A DNA stretch of 64,000 nucleotides, taken from J054 sp965221985. GTDB lineage: Bacteria; Pseudomonadota; Gammaproteobacteria; Steroidobacterales; GCA-2729495. Each line of letters starts with the position of its first letter. Positions within the stretch are counted from its first letter, which is position 1. The DNA lies in the NCBI GenBank assembly GCA_965221985.1, contig OZ244928.1, forward strand, positions 1,426,001 through 1,490,000, read 5' to 3'. The notes beneath the pieces are model-generated. The model ran no database searches, was not told the DNA's origin, and saw only the letters and a list, made by a program, of their open reading frames with translations. Made by a program: the position numbers and the translations under genes. Positions 27,865 to 36,632 of this stretch are shown in pieces.

Positions 27865-28422
27865 ATGGGAGCCCGGGGAACAGAAAAGGTATTCGAACCC
27901 GAAGAGTTGGCGAAAAAGCTGCCGCGTGATATTCGACCTTCAAAAGACCTCTGGCCAGGTATCGAAGCTCGGTTGGACGAAGTTGCTGGTGAAAATGGTC
28001 AGCCGCGTCAGTCGCCGCTACTGGCTGCCGCTGCTGTGATTCTGCTAGTTGCGGCTTCGATTATTGGCATCGTATCTATGAATGACCCTAACGGAAAGAT
28101 CTCAACAGCGCAGACTCGGGCTGAGAACGAGGACGCAAGTGACGTCCTGAGTATTACAGCCTGGTCTAGGTATTTTGATAAACGTTTCGACGTTTCAGAG
28201 ACCTTTGCAATTGAAGCATTGCCAGTGGAGGTTAGAGAGGACGTAGTTGCTAGTATTAATGACGTGCGATCGGCTCGGAAAGCCATTGAAGATGCGCTCA
28301 TGCGAGAGCCAAACAATACATGGTTGCGTAGTCTTTGGATGCAATCCTACGAACAGGAAATGGACCTGTTGAATGACGCTGCCTGGGCGGCGAACTCGCT
28401 GGAAGAGAGGGTGAGAACATGA
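27865..28422 (+). CDS. Single-pass membrane protein, likely anti-sigma factor
   Basis: The 185-residue protein starts at ATG 27865 (AGGAG eight bases upstream). A cytoplasmic part (1-50, PEELAKKLPRDIRPSKDLWPGIEARL) precedes one membrane helix (about 51-72, LLAAAAVILLVAASIIGIVSM) and a mostly helical outer part. The position after an ECF sigma gene and the RPSKDLWPGIEARL motif match putative anti-sigma factors. It contains no Cys and no His, so the usual zinc-binding anti-sigma domain is absent. Its stop overlaps the DUF4097 ATG. Confidence 0.72.
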   Translation: MGARGTEKVFEPEELAKKLPRDIRPSKDLWPGIEARLDEVAGENGQPRQSPLLAAAAVILLVAASIIGIVSMNDPNGKISTAQTRAENEDASDVLSITAWSRYFDKRFDVSETFAIEALPVEVREDVVASINDVRSARKAIEDALMREPNNTWLRSLWMQSYEQEMDLLNDAAWAANSLEERVRT

Positions 28423-29306
28423 GAAGTCTCATTGGCATTGTCCTATTGAGTGCTTTCTGCGTTGCCTGGGCGGGCGAACCCGTTAATCGCAGCATGCCGG
28501 CTGAGATGAATGGTGTTCTGGTAATTGAGAACGTTCGCGGTTCGGTGACAGTCGAAGGGTGGAACCGACAAGAGGTTGAAGTCACAGGGGAGCTTGAACC
28601 TGGTGCCGAGCGGGTCGAAGTAATATCGGCCGACGGTCGAGTAGAGGTGCGAGTGGTATTGTTGCGGAATCCACGAGGAGGGCACGCCAATCTCGTGATC
28701 AAGGCACCGCGGTTTAACCGACTCGAAATCGAAACGTCGAGCGCCGAGGTTGAAGTCATTGATTTCGATGGCGCACAGCGCATTACCACAGTCAGTGGTG
28801 GCGTGACGACGGCCTCTTCAGGAAAAGAGTTGCGGATAAGATCTGTCGGCGGCAATATCAAAGTAAGAGGTGATGGCAAAACGACACGCTCGGTTATTTC
28901 ATCCATGAGCGGTGAACTGGATATTTCGGGGCTCGTTGGAGATCTGCGCGCCAAATCTGTGAGCGGTAATGTCAATTTGGCGGGAAATGACATCAGTCAG
29001 TTGAATGTTTCCTCCACATCCGGAAATCTCGAGATCGTAGCCGGCGCGGAGCCTGGCGCGCAATTTGAGCTTTCGACGATGACCGGTGATGCCAATGTTC
29101 AGATTCGTGGTGACATAACTGGCGAATACACGCTAAGGAGTATTTCCGGAGATATTGAGAACTGCAATGGTCCGAAAATGCCTGAGCGTCCACATGCTAT
29201 GGGGCATTTAATTCGCTTTAATAAAGGAGATGGCGAATCCGAGGTACGTATCAGCACGATGAGTGGAAACATTTACCTCTGCGATACAAGGAACCTTTCG
29301 AAGTGA
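28419..29306 (+). CDS. DUF4097-family beta-repeat exported protein
   Basis: The 295-residue protein has a signal peptide (MRSLIGIVLLSAFCVAWA) and a repeated beta-strand body with S-x-S/T-G-x-(V/L) turns (TVSGGVTT, SMSGELDI, SVSGNVNL, STSGNLEI, TMTGDANV, SISGDIEN, TMSGNIYL), a DUF4097 hallmark. Such proteins often follow ECF sigma/anti-sigma pairs and are thought to form a periplasmic beta-helix, possibly a sensor or adhesin. It overlaps the anti-sigma-like gene by four bases. Confidence 0.85.
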   Translation: MRSLIGIVLLSAFCVAWAGEPVNRSMPAEMNGVLVIENVRGSVTVEGWNRQEVEVTGELEPGAERVEVISADGRVEVRVVLLRNPRGGHANLVIKAPRFNRLEIETSSAEVEVIDFDGAQRITTVSGGVTTASSGKELRIRSVGGNIKVRGDGKTTRSVISSMSGELDISGLVGDLRAKSVSGNVNLAGNDISQLNVSSTSGNLEIVAGAEPGAQFELSTMTGDANVQIRGDITGEYTLRSISGDIENCNGPKMPERPHAMGHLIRFNKGDGESEVRISTMSGNIYLCDTRNLSK

Positions 29307-29843
29307 AGTCCTCTTGAGAAGATCTGCTGCCGTAATCGACGTTTTAGAGGCCTGCAACTTATACAGGCCGCAACCTTGCTGTACGATTCCACGTGCGTCC
29401 CACTATTTTTAACCACGTCTACAAGTGCATATTTGAGTGGTTAATCCCTGCGATTGCCATATTGGGCCGTTCGATTCGCTGATGTCGAGCGAATCAATTT
29501 GAAGCAAAATGGCTCAAAATTATTGATTTCTGTGTGGGTGCCGATGTTGAGATAACCGTCGACAACCGATACCTGCGCCAGGCGATGGCTGGGGTAGCGT
29601 GATCAGTGAGGGACAGGTTCTCGTTTTTTGGCCACGGTGGCCCGGGATTCCAGGCCTACAAGTGCCCGAGGATATGTTTGATGACAGCGTCATCGTTAAG
29701 CAGCACACCGATGCGTATGGCTATACTTCCTCACAGATAGGTAAGATTCGGTTATTATTCGCTTAACATAATCGAACGAGCACACGCAATTCGGTTTGGT
29801 ATGATTTAGCTCGATAACCGCAGTTCTAAGGAGACTCGAAACC
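29307..29843. other. Non-coding region after the cluster
   Basis: No credible gene is seen in these 537 bases. A 6-bp hairpin (GGCCTG / CAGGCC, 29349-29369) has no T-tract. Part of 29560-29680 reads as an open stretch on the plus strand (ending PGIPGLQVPED in one frame) and could be a gene scar. Confidence 0.5.
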
Positions 29844-30215
29844 ATGGAAGTTATGCGAATTTTTGGCGCAGTGGTAGCGGTTTTTATGGCATTCGAAATA
29901 TCTCTCGCCATCGCTGGAGGCCATGAAGGTGGGGCCGCTATTTCCGGTGATGGTAGCTGCACGTATGTGCAGGAAAATCTGTTTGCTGGACCTTTCAACG
30001 TTTGCCAGGAATCTGTTGGTGCGGACAGCTGCGCTGAGCTCGGCAAAACCGATAACAACGCAGATGCCGTGCATGCTGACAGTGCCTGTACAACAGACGG
30101 GCTGGTAGGAACCTGCGATCTGGGTGATTCTAAATTACACTACTACTCTGGTGATGCCCGCGAGTTGGAAATCGGTTGTGGATTTCAGGACGGTGACTGG
30201 GTAACAGCCGAGTAA
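29844..30215 (+). CDS. Small secreted six-cysteine protein
   Basis: The 123-residue protein has a signal peptide (about 1-24, VAVFMAFEISLAIAGG) and a mature part with six Cys, an even number that allows three disulfides. Motifs include GSCTYVQENLF, NVCQES, SCAEL, SACT, GTCDLG and IGCGF. An AAGGAG ribosome site precedes the ATG. It matches no family I recognise; a periplasmic or extracellular role is likely. Confidence 0.7.
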   Translation: MEVMRIFGAVVAVFMAFEISLAIAGGHEGGAAISGDGSCTYVQENLFAGPFNVCQESVGADSCAELGKTDNNADAVHADSACTTDGLVGTCDLGDSKLHYYSGDARELEIGCGFQDGDWVTAE

Positions 30216-30297
30216 GAAAGTCACGAGGTGGTTTCTTCCCACAAGAAACTCGGCTTTGCAGGGAGTTTTCTAATCCTGAACCAGTAATCGAGTCTCG

Positions 30298-30923
30298 TTA
30301 TCGAGTGCTGAGCCAAATGACTAAGCGCCTGCCGGGCTTGGAACCACTGAACCAGAAGACGATAAGAAGCCTAGGGCAACTCGCAGGCGCTGATCGACCG
30401 CTGGTATTGTCCATGCTGGTGTGTGTCAGCAAATCACTATCAATGGCACTCTCAACTATAGATTGAAATGCGTTGTCGCCCAGAGCGACAAAGCTTGCTA
30501 CAAAGTCGCCGAGATCCACTGGCTCGTCGGCAAAATTCAAGGGAGTGTTAGGAATTCTGTGTCAATCCATTGACAGGTATTCCCCATCGATGTCGAACGA
30601 ACCATCTGCATCGGAATAGTAAACATCGTGGTACTCTGATGTGGCTCCTGAGATATCGTGATTTCCAGCGTCCAGCGGATCTGCAAGTCGCTTTGTGAGT
30701 TCACAGCAGTCTACGATGAATATATATTCCGGGGGGCCAGTGCCGCCCGTGCGTACCCAAAGCTGATCCAATCAAGGCCGGGAATTGCACGAACTGCAAT
30801 TGCATTGGCCTTGTGACGAAGTAAGGTGCCAGTAAACAACAACAATGCAAGCAAAACGAGTAAGCTGCGATACCAAACTGAATTGCGCGAGGCTGGGAGG
30901 CAAGTTGTTGCGTTCATTTGCAC
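30298..30923 (-). pseudogene. Broken gene for a small secreted protein
   Basis: On the minus strand a signal-like start (MQMNATTCLPASRNSVWY, hydrophobic LLVLLALLLFTGTLL) runs from 30923. After a frameshift near 30711-30771 a second frame continues (VRTGGTGPPEYIFIVDCCEL to DIDGEYLSMD). A TGA at 30562-30564 is followed in the same frame by LNFADEPVDLGDFVASFVAL and a hydrophobic, basic C-terminus (PRLLIVFWFSGSKPGRR). This end weakly recalls a PEP-CTERM sorting tail. Two disruptions indicate a decayed gene. Confidence 0.45.
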
Positions 30924-30955
30924 TCAGACTTGAACTTTAGCTTCCGGAGTATCTT

Positions 30956-31582
30956 ATGGGCGGGCAAAGTAAGCGAGTTTTCAACCAGCTATACAAATCA
31001 GCCAAGAAGCCGGAGGATTTGCCCTGGCATGAGGCTGATCCACCAAAATTACTCGTCACGGCTTTGGCTCAACATGATGTCGTCGGCAAGGCCTTGGATG
31101 TGGGCTGCGGTTCCGGCAACTATTCGATCTATATGGCCGAGCGCGGTTACCAGGTCACGGCCATCGACTTTATGCCTCAGGCCGTCACCATGCTTGAGCA
31201 GCGCATCGCCGGCCGCGGTCTTGCCATAGAAGTTATCCAAGCCGATGTCGGGCTTTGGCAGGGTAATCATCTTTATGACCTGGTGCTTGATGTGGGCTGT
31301 TTGCATACACCGGGGACCATCGAGCTCGCTGCGTACAAGAAACAATTGCTGAGCTGGCTAGCCCCGGGCGGTGCTTTTATTTTGCTGCATTTTGGCCGGC
31401 GTGCCTGGTGGGATTGGTGGCCTATGGGGCCAAAACGAGTCTACGCGGACACATTGCGCGAGACTTTTGCGCCTGAATGTGAACTCATGCAAACGCTGAC
31501 CGAGGAAAGGCGGGGAATGCCGCTGGTGGTTGGAAGATCTGCGCTGATCAGCCAATATTGGTTTCGACGAACCCCCGATTAG
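30956..31582 (+). CDS. SAM-dependent methyltransferase (class I)
   Basis: The 208-residue protein has motif I ALDVGCGSGNYSIYMAERGY (about 46-65), the acidic residue after beta-2 (VTAIDFMPQAV), motif III DLVLDVGCLH and motif IV-like LAPGGAFILLHF. The pattern is that of small-molecule methyltransferases such as TehB or thiopurine methyltransferase relatives. The substrate is not predictable from context. It probably stands alone. Confidence 0.88.
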   Translation: MGGQSKRVFNQLYKSAKKPEDLPWHEADPPKLLVTALAQHDVVGKALDVGCGSGNYSIYMAERGYQVTAIDFMPQAVTMLEQRIAGRGLAIEVIQADVGLWQGNHLYDLVLDVGCLHTPGTIELAAYKKQLLSWLAPGGAFILLHFGRRAWWDWWPMGPKRVYADTLRETFAPECELMQTLTEERRGMPLVVGRSALISQYWFRRTPD

Positions 31583-31674
31583 ATAAACGCGGTATTGTGT
31601 TGCCGGTGTCTTGCACCAAGAATCGTGTTCTGAGGCGTTTCGCTTGCCATTGATTAGACCAAGCTCTGGTGGGA

Positions 31675-32532
31675 ATGAGCCGGAATAAGCCGGCAAAGCC
31701 GTGGTACCGATGCAAGTTGGTCATCGCATTGGGTTCGCTGGTTGCGATATTTGCTTGGTTGCAAGTTCAAGTTCCTATAAATGCGGGTCCCTGGCAAGAG
31801 GCTCAGGCCCGAGCGCCGAGTATCGAATTTTCTGGTCAGGACTTTACCGTCAATAATTTTCGGGATTTTCGCTATGACGAAGAAGCCAGGGTTGTGCGGC
31901 CGGCGTATAAGCAATCAAAGTTTAAGCTTGAGAATTTGGCGCGTGGCTGGATCGGTCTAGCACATTTCGGGTCCTACGGGCTTGCGCATTCCTTCTTTAG
32001 TTTTGAATTTGTCTCGGGTGAGGAGTCTAGGTTCCTAGCATTGTCCGTGGAAGCCCGCCTAAGGCCGGGGCAAAGCTACAAACCTCTGGCCGGCTTATTT
32101 CGGCGTTATACGAAGATTTACGTGTTTTCCACTGAGCAGGATGTTATTGGTCTTCGGTCCCATCGGCGCAACGAGCGTGTGCTCCTGTATCCGGTCAATG
32201 TGTCCAAGGAGGAACTGCAAGCGTTTTTTCTCGCCGTGGCGAGCGACGCCAATTCGCTGCAAGCAGAGCCCGCCTTCTACAATACGATTCTGGACAATTG
32301 TTTGACTAATTTGCTGAAACATACTGCCTTGGTCAATGAAATTAGTTCAACGAATATCAAGGTCTTGCTGCCTGGGCGTATAGATCGAGTCACCTATGCT
32401 TTCAATATTACGCCGAGCAATCTTCCATTCCATGAAGCCCGGCGGCGCGCGACCGTAAATCCCCGGCTCAAAACCATCGATGACCCAGAATTTTCCGCGT
32501 CATTACGTTGCGGATGGACGGGTAACTGCTAG
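31675..32532 (+). CDS. DUF4105 (Lnb-type) membrane-anchored protein
   Basis: The 285-residue protein has one N-terminal membrane helix (LVIALGSLVAIFAWLQVQV) and a DUF4105-like domain with GLAHSFFSFEF, ALSVEARLRPGQSYKP, DVIGLRSHRRNERVLLYPV and FYNTILDNCLTNLL. The last contains a Cys in NCxT, the conserved Cys of this papain-like fold. Lnb proteins of this family process lipoproteins or lipids in the periplasm. A GTG two codons upstream is an alternative start. Confidence 0.8.
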   Translation: MSRNKPAKPWYRCKLVIALGSLVAIFAWLQVQVPINAGPWQEAQARAPSIEFSGQDFTVNNFRDFRYDEEARVVRPAYKQSKFKLENLARGWIGLAHFGSYGLAHSFFSFEFVSGEESRFLALSVEARLRPGQSYKPLAGLFRRYTKIYVFSTEQDVIGLRSHRRNERVLLYPVNVSKEELQAFFLAVASDANSLQAEPAFYNTILDNCLTNLLKHTALVNEISSTNIKVLLPGRIDRVTYAFNITPSNLPFHEARRRATVNPRLKTIDDPEFSASLRCGWTGNC

Positions 32533-32797
32533 TTGTGATGCGAGCATCTGCTAGTGTCTGACTGCGACCGTAGTACGAAGTGGTGCGCTGGATAGAATCC
32601 TTTCTACCTATCATTTTAAGCGTTTTCGTCTTGCTTTCTCATAGACGCCGTTGATCCTTAAATAAGAGGCGGCGTTATTCTCTTGTCGGTCTGTACTTCA
32701 GATGCACTGCATAGCCGGCTACTACCCGCTACCCTTGAACAATCTAGACATGCTCCATGCGGTGTGCTGGAATCCAAGTTCTTGAAGGGGGACTAGC

Positions 32798-33403
32798 TTG
32801 GCGTCGATCTACGATTTAAAGGCAAGATTCCAGGCTCTGCTACGGCCCAGCTGTCGCGCATTGGCCGCGGCGGGTATTTCCGCCAACCAAGTAACGCTTG
32901 CAGCCATTGTGCTTTCTTGTGTTGCTGGAGCGGCGATTGCCATCTGGCCAGCTAGCTCTTGGCCGTTGTTGCTAGTGCCACTGGTTTTGTTCCTGCGCAT
33001 GGCGCTGAATGCCATCGACGGGATGCTGGCGCGTGAACACGATATGCAGTCCTCCCTAGGTGCTGTGCTGAATGAGTTGGGTGATGTGCTGTCCGACGTG
33101 GCCCTCTATCTGCCGCTGGCCTTGGTGGCCGGCGTCAATGCCGTCCTTATTGTATTGATTACCATACTGGCCGTAGTCAGTGAAATGGCGGGAGTCGTGG
33201 CGGTTCAGATTGGCGCCGAGCGACGCTACGACGGTCCCATGGGAAAAAGCGATCGGGCCTTTTTCTTCGGTTTCATTTGCCTGCTCCTGGGATTGCGCAT
33301 TGAGACCTTGCCCTGGCTGGATTTCTTGCTGGTAGGCGTAGTCCTTTTATTATTGGTGACCATCTTTAATCGATCTCGACGTGCCCTGGCGCTAGTGGCA
33401 TGA
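32798..33403 (+). CDS. CDP-alcohol phosphatidyltransferase-family protein
   Basis: The 201-residue polytopic enzyme starts at TTG after GGGGGA. It has the CDP-alcohol motif at about 73-95 (DGMLAR, eight residues, G, AVL, N, ELG, D). The canonical third acidic residue is Asn instead of Asp; the last Asp (catalytic base) is kept. It transfers a phosphatidyl or related group from a CDP-activated lipid to an alcohol, probably to make a phospholipid headgroup. The stop overlaps the CdsA-like gene (ATGA), which would supply CDP-diacylglycerol. Confidence 0.85.
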   Translation: MASIYDLKARFQALLRPSCRALAAAGISANQVTLAAIVLSCVAGAAIAIWPASSWPLLLVPLVLFLRMALNAIDGMLAREHDMQSSLGAVLNELGDVLSDVALYLPLALVAGVNAVLIVLITILAVVSEMAGVVAVQIGAERRYDGPMGKSDRAFFFGFICLLLGLRIETLPWLDFLLVGVVLLLLVTIFNRSRRALALVA

Positions 33404-34341
33404 TTCCCGAGCACTTTCCCGTCAACGTGGCCTGGTTCATGGGCGGGCTTTACGGCCTACTAATCGTGGCAAGCCTGATCCGGCTCGCGCTTCGGCGCAA
33501 ATTGGCCGGTGAGGCCTACGCTGAATTAACCCAGCGCATTCAGTCTTGGTGGGTCATGGTCACGGTGTTTGTCGTGGCCATGCTGGTGAGCCGGACCATC
33601 TCGCTGTGGTTTTTTGGGTTAATCAGCTTTCTCGCGCTCAAAGAATATCTTTCTATGATCCCGACGCGGCGCGCGGATCGCCGCGTCTTGTTCTGGTTGT
33701 ACTTGGCCATTCCTTTTCAGTACTACTGGGTCGCTCAGGAATGGTACGGAATGTTCATTATTTTCATTCCCGTCTACCTGTTCCTATTTCTTCCCCTGCG
33801 CATGATTATGATCGGCGAGACTAATAACTTTCTCCGCGCGGCCGGCACTTTGCACTGGGGTGCCATGACCATGGTCTTTAGCATTAGTCATCTCGCATTT
33901 CTGTTGGTCTTGCCAAAGACTGAGCAACTATCGGCGGGCGGTCCGGGCTTGGTGGTTTATCTGGTGTTCCTCACGCAATTTAACGATGTGGCGCAGTACT
34001 GTTGGGGAAAGTTATTCGGCAAGCACAAGATTGTGCCTTCAGTGAGCCCGAACAAGACCTGGCAGGGATTTCTTGGCGGTGTCTTGACCACTAGCGTTCT
34101 GGCCGTTGCCATAGCGCCCTTACTCACGGGCATGCAATGGCCCGTTGCTTTAGCTGCTGGTTTGATCATTAGCTTGGCGGGTTTCGTGGGCGATGTCAGC
34201 ATCTCGGCGCTCAAGCGGGATATCGGCGTGAAAGATAGCGGCAGCCTGTTGCCGGGCCATGGCGGAATTCTCGATCGGGTGGACAGTTTGACCTATGCTG
34301 CACCCTTGTTTTTCCATCTCATCTGGTATTTGTATTACTGA
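33400..34341 (+). CDS. Phosphatidate cytidylyltransferase (CdsA family)
   Basis: The 313-residue protein has about eight membrane helices and the C-terminal CdsA signature SALKRDIGVKDSGSLLPGHG followed by GILDRVDSL, with metal-binding Asp residues. It also has SPNKTWQGFLGG earlier. It would convert phosphatidate and CTP to CDP-diacylglycerol in the inner membrane. It overlaps the CDP-alcohol transferase gene upstream and is one base from the acyltransferase gene downstream: a compact phospholipid module, probably a second copy beside a housekeeping CdsA elsewhere. Confidence 0.93.
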   Translation: MIPEHFPVNVAWFMGGLYGLLIVASLIRLALRRKLAGEAYAELTQRIQSWWVMVTVFVVAMLVSRTISLWFFGLISFLALKEYLSMIPTRRADRRVLFWLYLAIPFQYYWVAQEWYGMFIIFIPVYLFLFLPLRMIMIGETNNFLRAAGTLHWGAMTMVFSISHLAFLLVLPKTEQLSAGGPGLVVYLVFLTQFNDVAQYCWGKLFGKHKIVPSVSPNKTWQGFLGGVLTTSVLAVAIAPLLTGMQWPVALAAGLIISLAGFVGDVSISALKRDIGVKDSGSLLPGHGGILDRVDSLTYAAPLFFHLIWYLYY

Positions 34342-34342
34342 G

Positions 34343-34984
34343 ATGTCGAAGGTTCTACGGTTCCTTTTCTATAATGTTTTTGTACGCTTCGTCGTTGCCA
34401 TTGTCTTGGGAACCAATGTGCGCCATCGCGAGCGGCTACCCAGCCAGGGCCCGGCCATCATTGTGGCGAATCATAATAGTCATCTAGATACCATGGTTCT
34501 GATGACCTTACTGCCGGCGAAACTGTTGCCAGAAATTCAACCCGTTGCCGCAGCCGACTATTTCCTAAAATCACCGGCACTGGCTTGGTTTGCGAAGAAA
34601 ATCATTGGCATCTTGCCGCTGAAACGCAAGCGGGATTCGGCGGATGAGGATTTACTCGCGCCAGTTCACGAAGCCCTGGCAAAGGGGCGGATACTGATAT
34701 TCTTTCCCGAGGGTAGCCGTGGTCAGCCAGAGGAAATGTCGGAGTTGCGCAGTGGTATCGCCCGTTTGGCTGAACGGCATCCCGCGCTTCCCGTCGTACC
34801 CGTCATCATGCAGGGATTGGGCAAGGCTTTGCCGAAAGGAGAAGCACTGCTAGTGCCGTTCTTTTGCGATGTGTTTGTGGGTGAGTCGAAGTTTTGGAAT
34901 GGCGATAAGTCAAGTTACATGACAACTCTGCAAGCTACGATGAAATCCTTGGGCGCCGAGGGTAGGGCGGACGTGTGGCTTTAA
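34343..34984 (+). CDS. 1-acyl-glycerol-3-phosphate acyltransferase (PlsC family)
   Basis: The 213-residue protein has an N-terminal membrane segment and acyltransferase motif I NHNSHLDTM (H-x4-D), motif II-like LPLKRKRDS and motif III FFPEGSRGQ. It acylates lysophosphatidate or a related acceptor to make phosphatidate, the substrate of the adjacent CdsA-like enzyme. The ATG at 34343, one base after the upstream stop, was chosen over a longer frame that overlaps the CdsA-like gene. Confidence 0.92.
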   Translation: MSKVLRFLFYNVFVRFVVAIVLGTNVRHRERLPSQGPAIIVANHNSHLDTMVLMTLLPAKLLPEIQPVAAADYFLKSPALAWFAKKIIGILPLKRKRDSADEDLLAPVHEALAKGRILIFFPEGSRGQPEEMSELRSGIARLAERHPALPVVPVIMQGLGKALPKGEALLVPFFCDVFVGESKFWNGDKSSYMTTLQATMKSLGAEGRADVWL

Positions 34985-35176
34985 GCCATGCCGGGGTCGC
35001 TGCTTTGACGCTCGACTGGGCGACTGAGGAATAACGGTTTTCGCCAACTGATTCCGGGACATATTGATACCATGCGCTATTCTTTGCGCCGGCAGACGCT
35101 AGGTCTGCTGGCCCGCGGATCCTTATAGCTCGCAGGCGGTTTGACACAGATCTCAGTTTTCCCATCACAAAGCGCT

Positions 35177-35968
35177 ATGGAAACACTAGAATCACTACTA
35201 CTGGGTATTTTGCAGGGACTGACGGAGTTCTTGCCCGTCTCCAGTTCTGGGCACCTGGTCATCGCTCAGTATTTCTTGGGATCTAGTTTGGGCGGCGGTA
35301 TCGTTTTTGAGGTTGCCCTGCACGTCGCCACCATGGTCGCCATTCTCCTGTTCTATCGCCGGCGCGTCGGCGCCTTGGCCATTGGGGCAATGACGGGTAA
35401 AGCAGATTCCTGGGAGTATATTGGCAAGCTCATTGTCGGCACTTTGCCTGCCGTGGCCGTGGCACTCTTGGCGCGGGATTGGATTGAACGGAGCTTTGAG
35501 TCGCCCTGGGTAGCCGGGATATGTCTGTTGGTGACCGGTCTTATTGTGTGGAGCACTCGCTATACATTACCCAGCGCGAAAAAATCACAGCTTACTTGGA
35601 CCATGGCCATACTTATCGGCTGCGCCCAGGCCATCGCGATTCTTCCCGGTATTTCTCGTAGCGGTTCCACCGTGGCGATCGCGCTAGCTTTGGGTGTTGC
35701 GCCACTGGTCGCTGCCGAGTTTTCATTCTTGCTGGGCGTCATTGCCATCGCTGGCGCTGGCGTATTGCTTTTGCCCGAACTCAGCAATGTTTCCGATGCG
35801 GTACTGAATGCCATCGCTGTGGGTGGAATAGCTGCCTTGGTCAGCGGTCTGATCGCACTGTGGCTGTTCGTGTGGCTGCTGCGCGAACAACGCTTTCACA
35901 TGTTTGCTTGGTATACCTGGTTATTGGGGGCGGTGACGCTGATTTCGGTGGCGTTCGCCTTGGTATAG
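35177..35968 (+). CDS. uppP: Undecaprenyl-diphosphatase UppP (BacA)
   Basis: The 263-residue polytopic protein starts METLESLLLGILQGLTEFLPVSSSGHL, containing the first catalytic motif with Glu and SSSGH. The second motif, PGISRSGSTVAIALALGV, lies around residue 160-178. It removes one phosphate from undecaprenyl diphosphate for lipid carrier recycling in cell-wall synthesis. The ATG at 35177 was preferred to an upstream TTG. No operon partner is evident. Confidence 0.95.
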   Translation: METLESLLLGILQGLTEFLPVSSSGHLVIAQYFLGSSLGGGIVFEVALHVATMVAILLFYRRRVGALAIGAMTGKADSWEYIGKLIVGTLPAVAVALLARDWIERSFESPWVAGICLLVTGLIVWSTRYTLPSAKKSQLTWTMAILIGCAQAIAILPGISRSGSTVAIALALGVAPLVAAEFSFLLGVIAIAGAGVLLLPELSNVSDAVLNAIAVGGIAALVSGLIALWLFVWLLREQRFHMFAWYTWLLGAVTLISVAFALV

Positions 35969-36044
35969 CGGCTAATTTGCGGCGATTGAAGACAGCGGCC
36001 CTAGCTTACGTAGCCTTTTACTTTGGCATAGTGGGAGTGTCGTC

Positions 36045-36611
36045 TTAGTCGTTTTTCTTTAGCGATTCATAAAAGTCCGCATAGTCTGGCGAGACATCCT
36101 TTTCAAACAGTTTCTGAATATACATATTGGGCGCTTGGAAGCCTTCCATGTAACAAAGATATCGCCAGCCCTCCTGTGTTCGACGAAACACAGCGCTGAC
36201 TCGATTGTCCGATCCAAAGGGATTCGGTGAAAAAACAACTTTCATGTCCGTGCGCATCCAGTAAGCCGCGAAGGCGAGATCTGGTCCCAAGAGTCGTGCA
36301 TGTATGTCGTAGAACTTAACCCGAATGGCTTCGGTGACCGGCCGTCCTTTAGGTGCTAGATAGTTGTTCAAGGCGTCCCAGCCGATGAACCAATTCTCTT
36401 GTTCTCCGGCCAGATAATAGGGGTCGGGATCGCTCTGGTCCCAGAGTCGTCTGAGGCCGGCAGTATCCTGGGCATTCCAAAGTTCTTCCGTTTCGCGGAG
36501 TAAGGCTTCGATTGCGTCCTTGATGTCGTTCTTAGGTGGGGTTTTTGCGGACAGCAAGTTGGGAGCGGCGGCGCCCGCAACAATGGTTTTTATGGCATCG
36601 CGTCTTTTCAT
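36045..36611 (-). CDS. Tat-exported NTF2/SnoaL-like protein
   Basis: The 188-residue product begins MKRRDAIKTIVAGAAAPNLL, a twin-arginine-type signal. The mature part has the cone-shaped NTF2-like pattern of nuclear-transport-factor/DUF4440 proteins (LLRETEELWNAQDTAGLRRLWD, FIGWDALNNYL, YDIHARLLGPDLAFAAYWMRTDMKV, FRRTQEGWRYLCYMEGF). The gene starts 22 bases after the GST gene stop and is probably co-transcribed with it. It may act as a ligand-binding or detoxifying accessory; no catalytic residues can be named. Confidence 0.8.
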   Translation of the reverse strand: MKRRDAIKTIVAGAAAPNLLSAKTPPKNDIKDAIEALLRETEELWNAQDTAGLRRLWDQSDPDPYYLAGEQENWFIGWDALNNYLAPKGRPVTEAIRVKFYDIHARLLGPDLAFAAYWMRTDMKVVFSPNPFGSDNRVSAVFRRTQEGWRYLCYMEGFQAPNMYIQKLFEKDVSPDYADFYESLKKND

Positions 36612-36632
36612 GGCAGTATTCAAGCAGTCAAC

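Noticed and set aside
28298..28993. Minus-strand 231-codon frame opposite the DUF4097 gene
   Set aside because: It is the antisense shadow of a well-supported gene, lacks a ribosome site and has a Ser/Pro/Arg-biased composition.
30562..30564. TGA as a selenocysteine codon
   Set aside because: No SECIS-like hairpin or selenoprotein genes are seen, and the same gene also has a frameshift, so decay is simpler.
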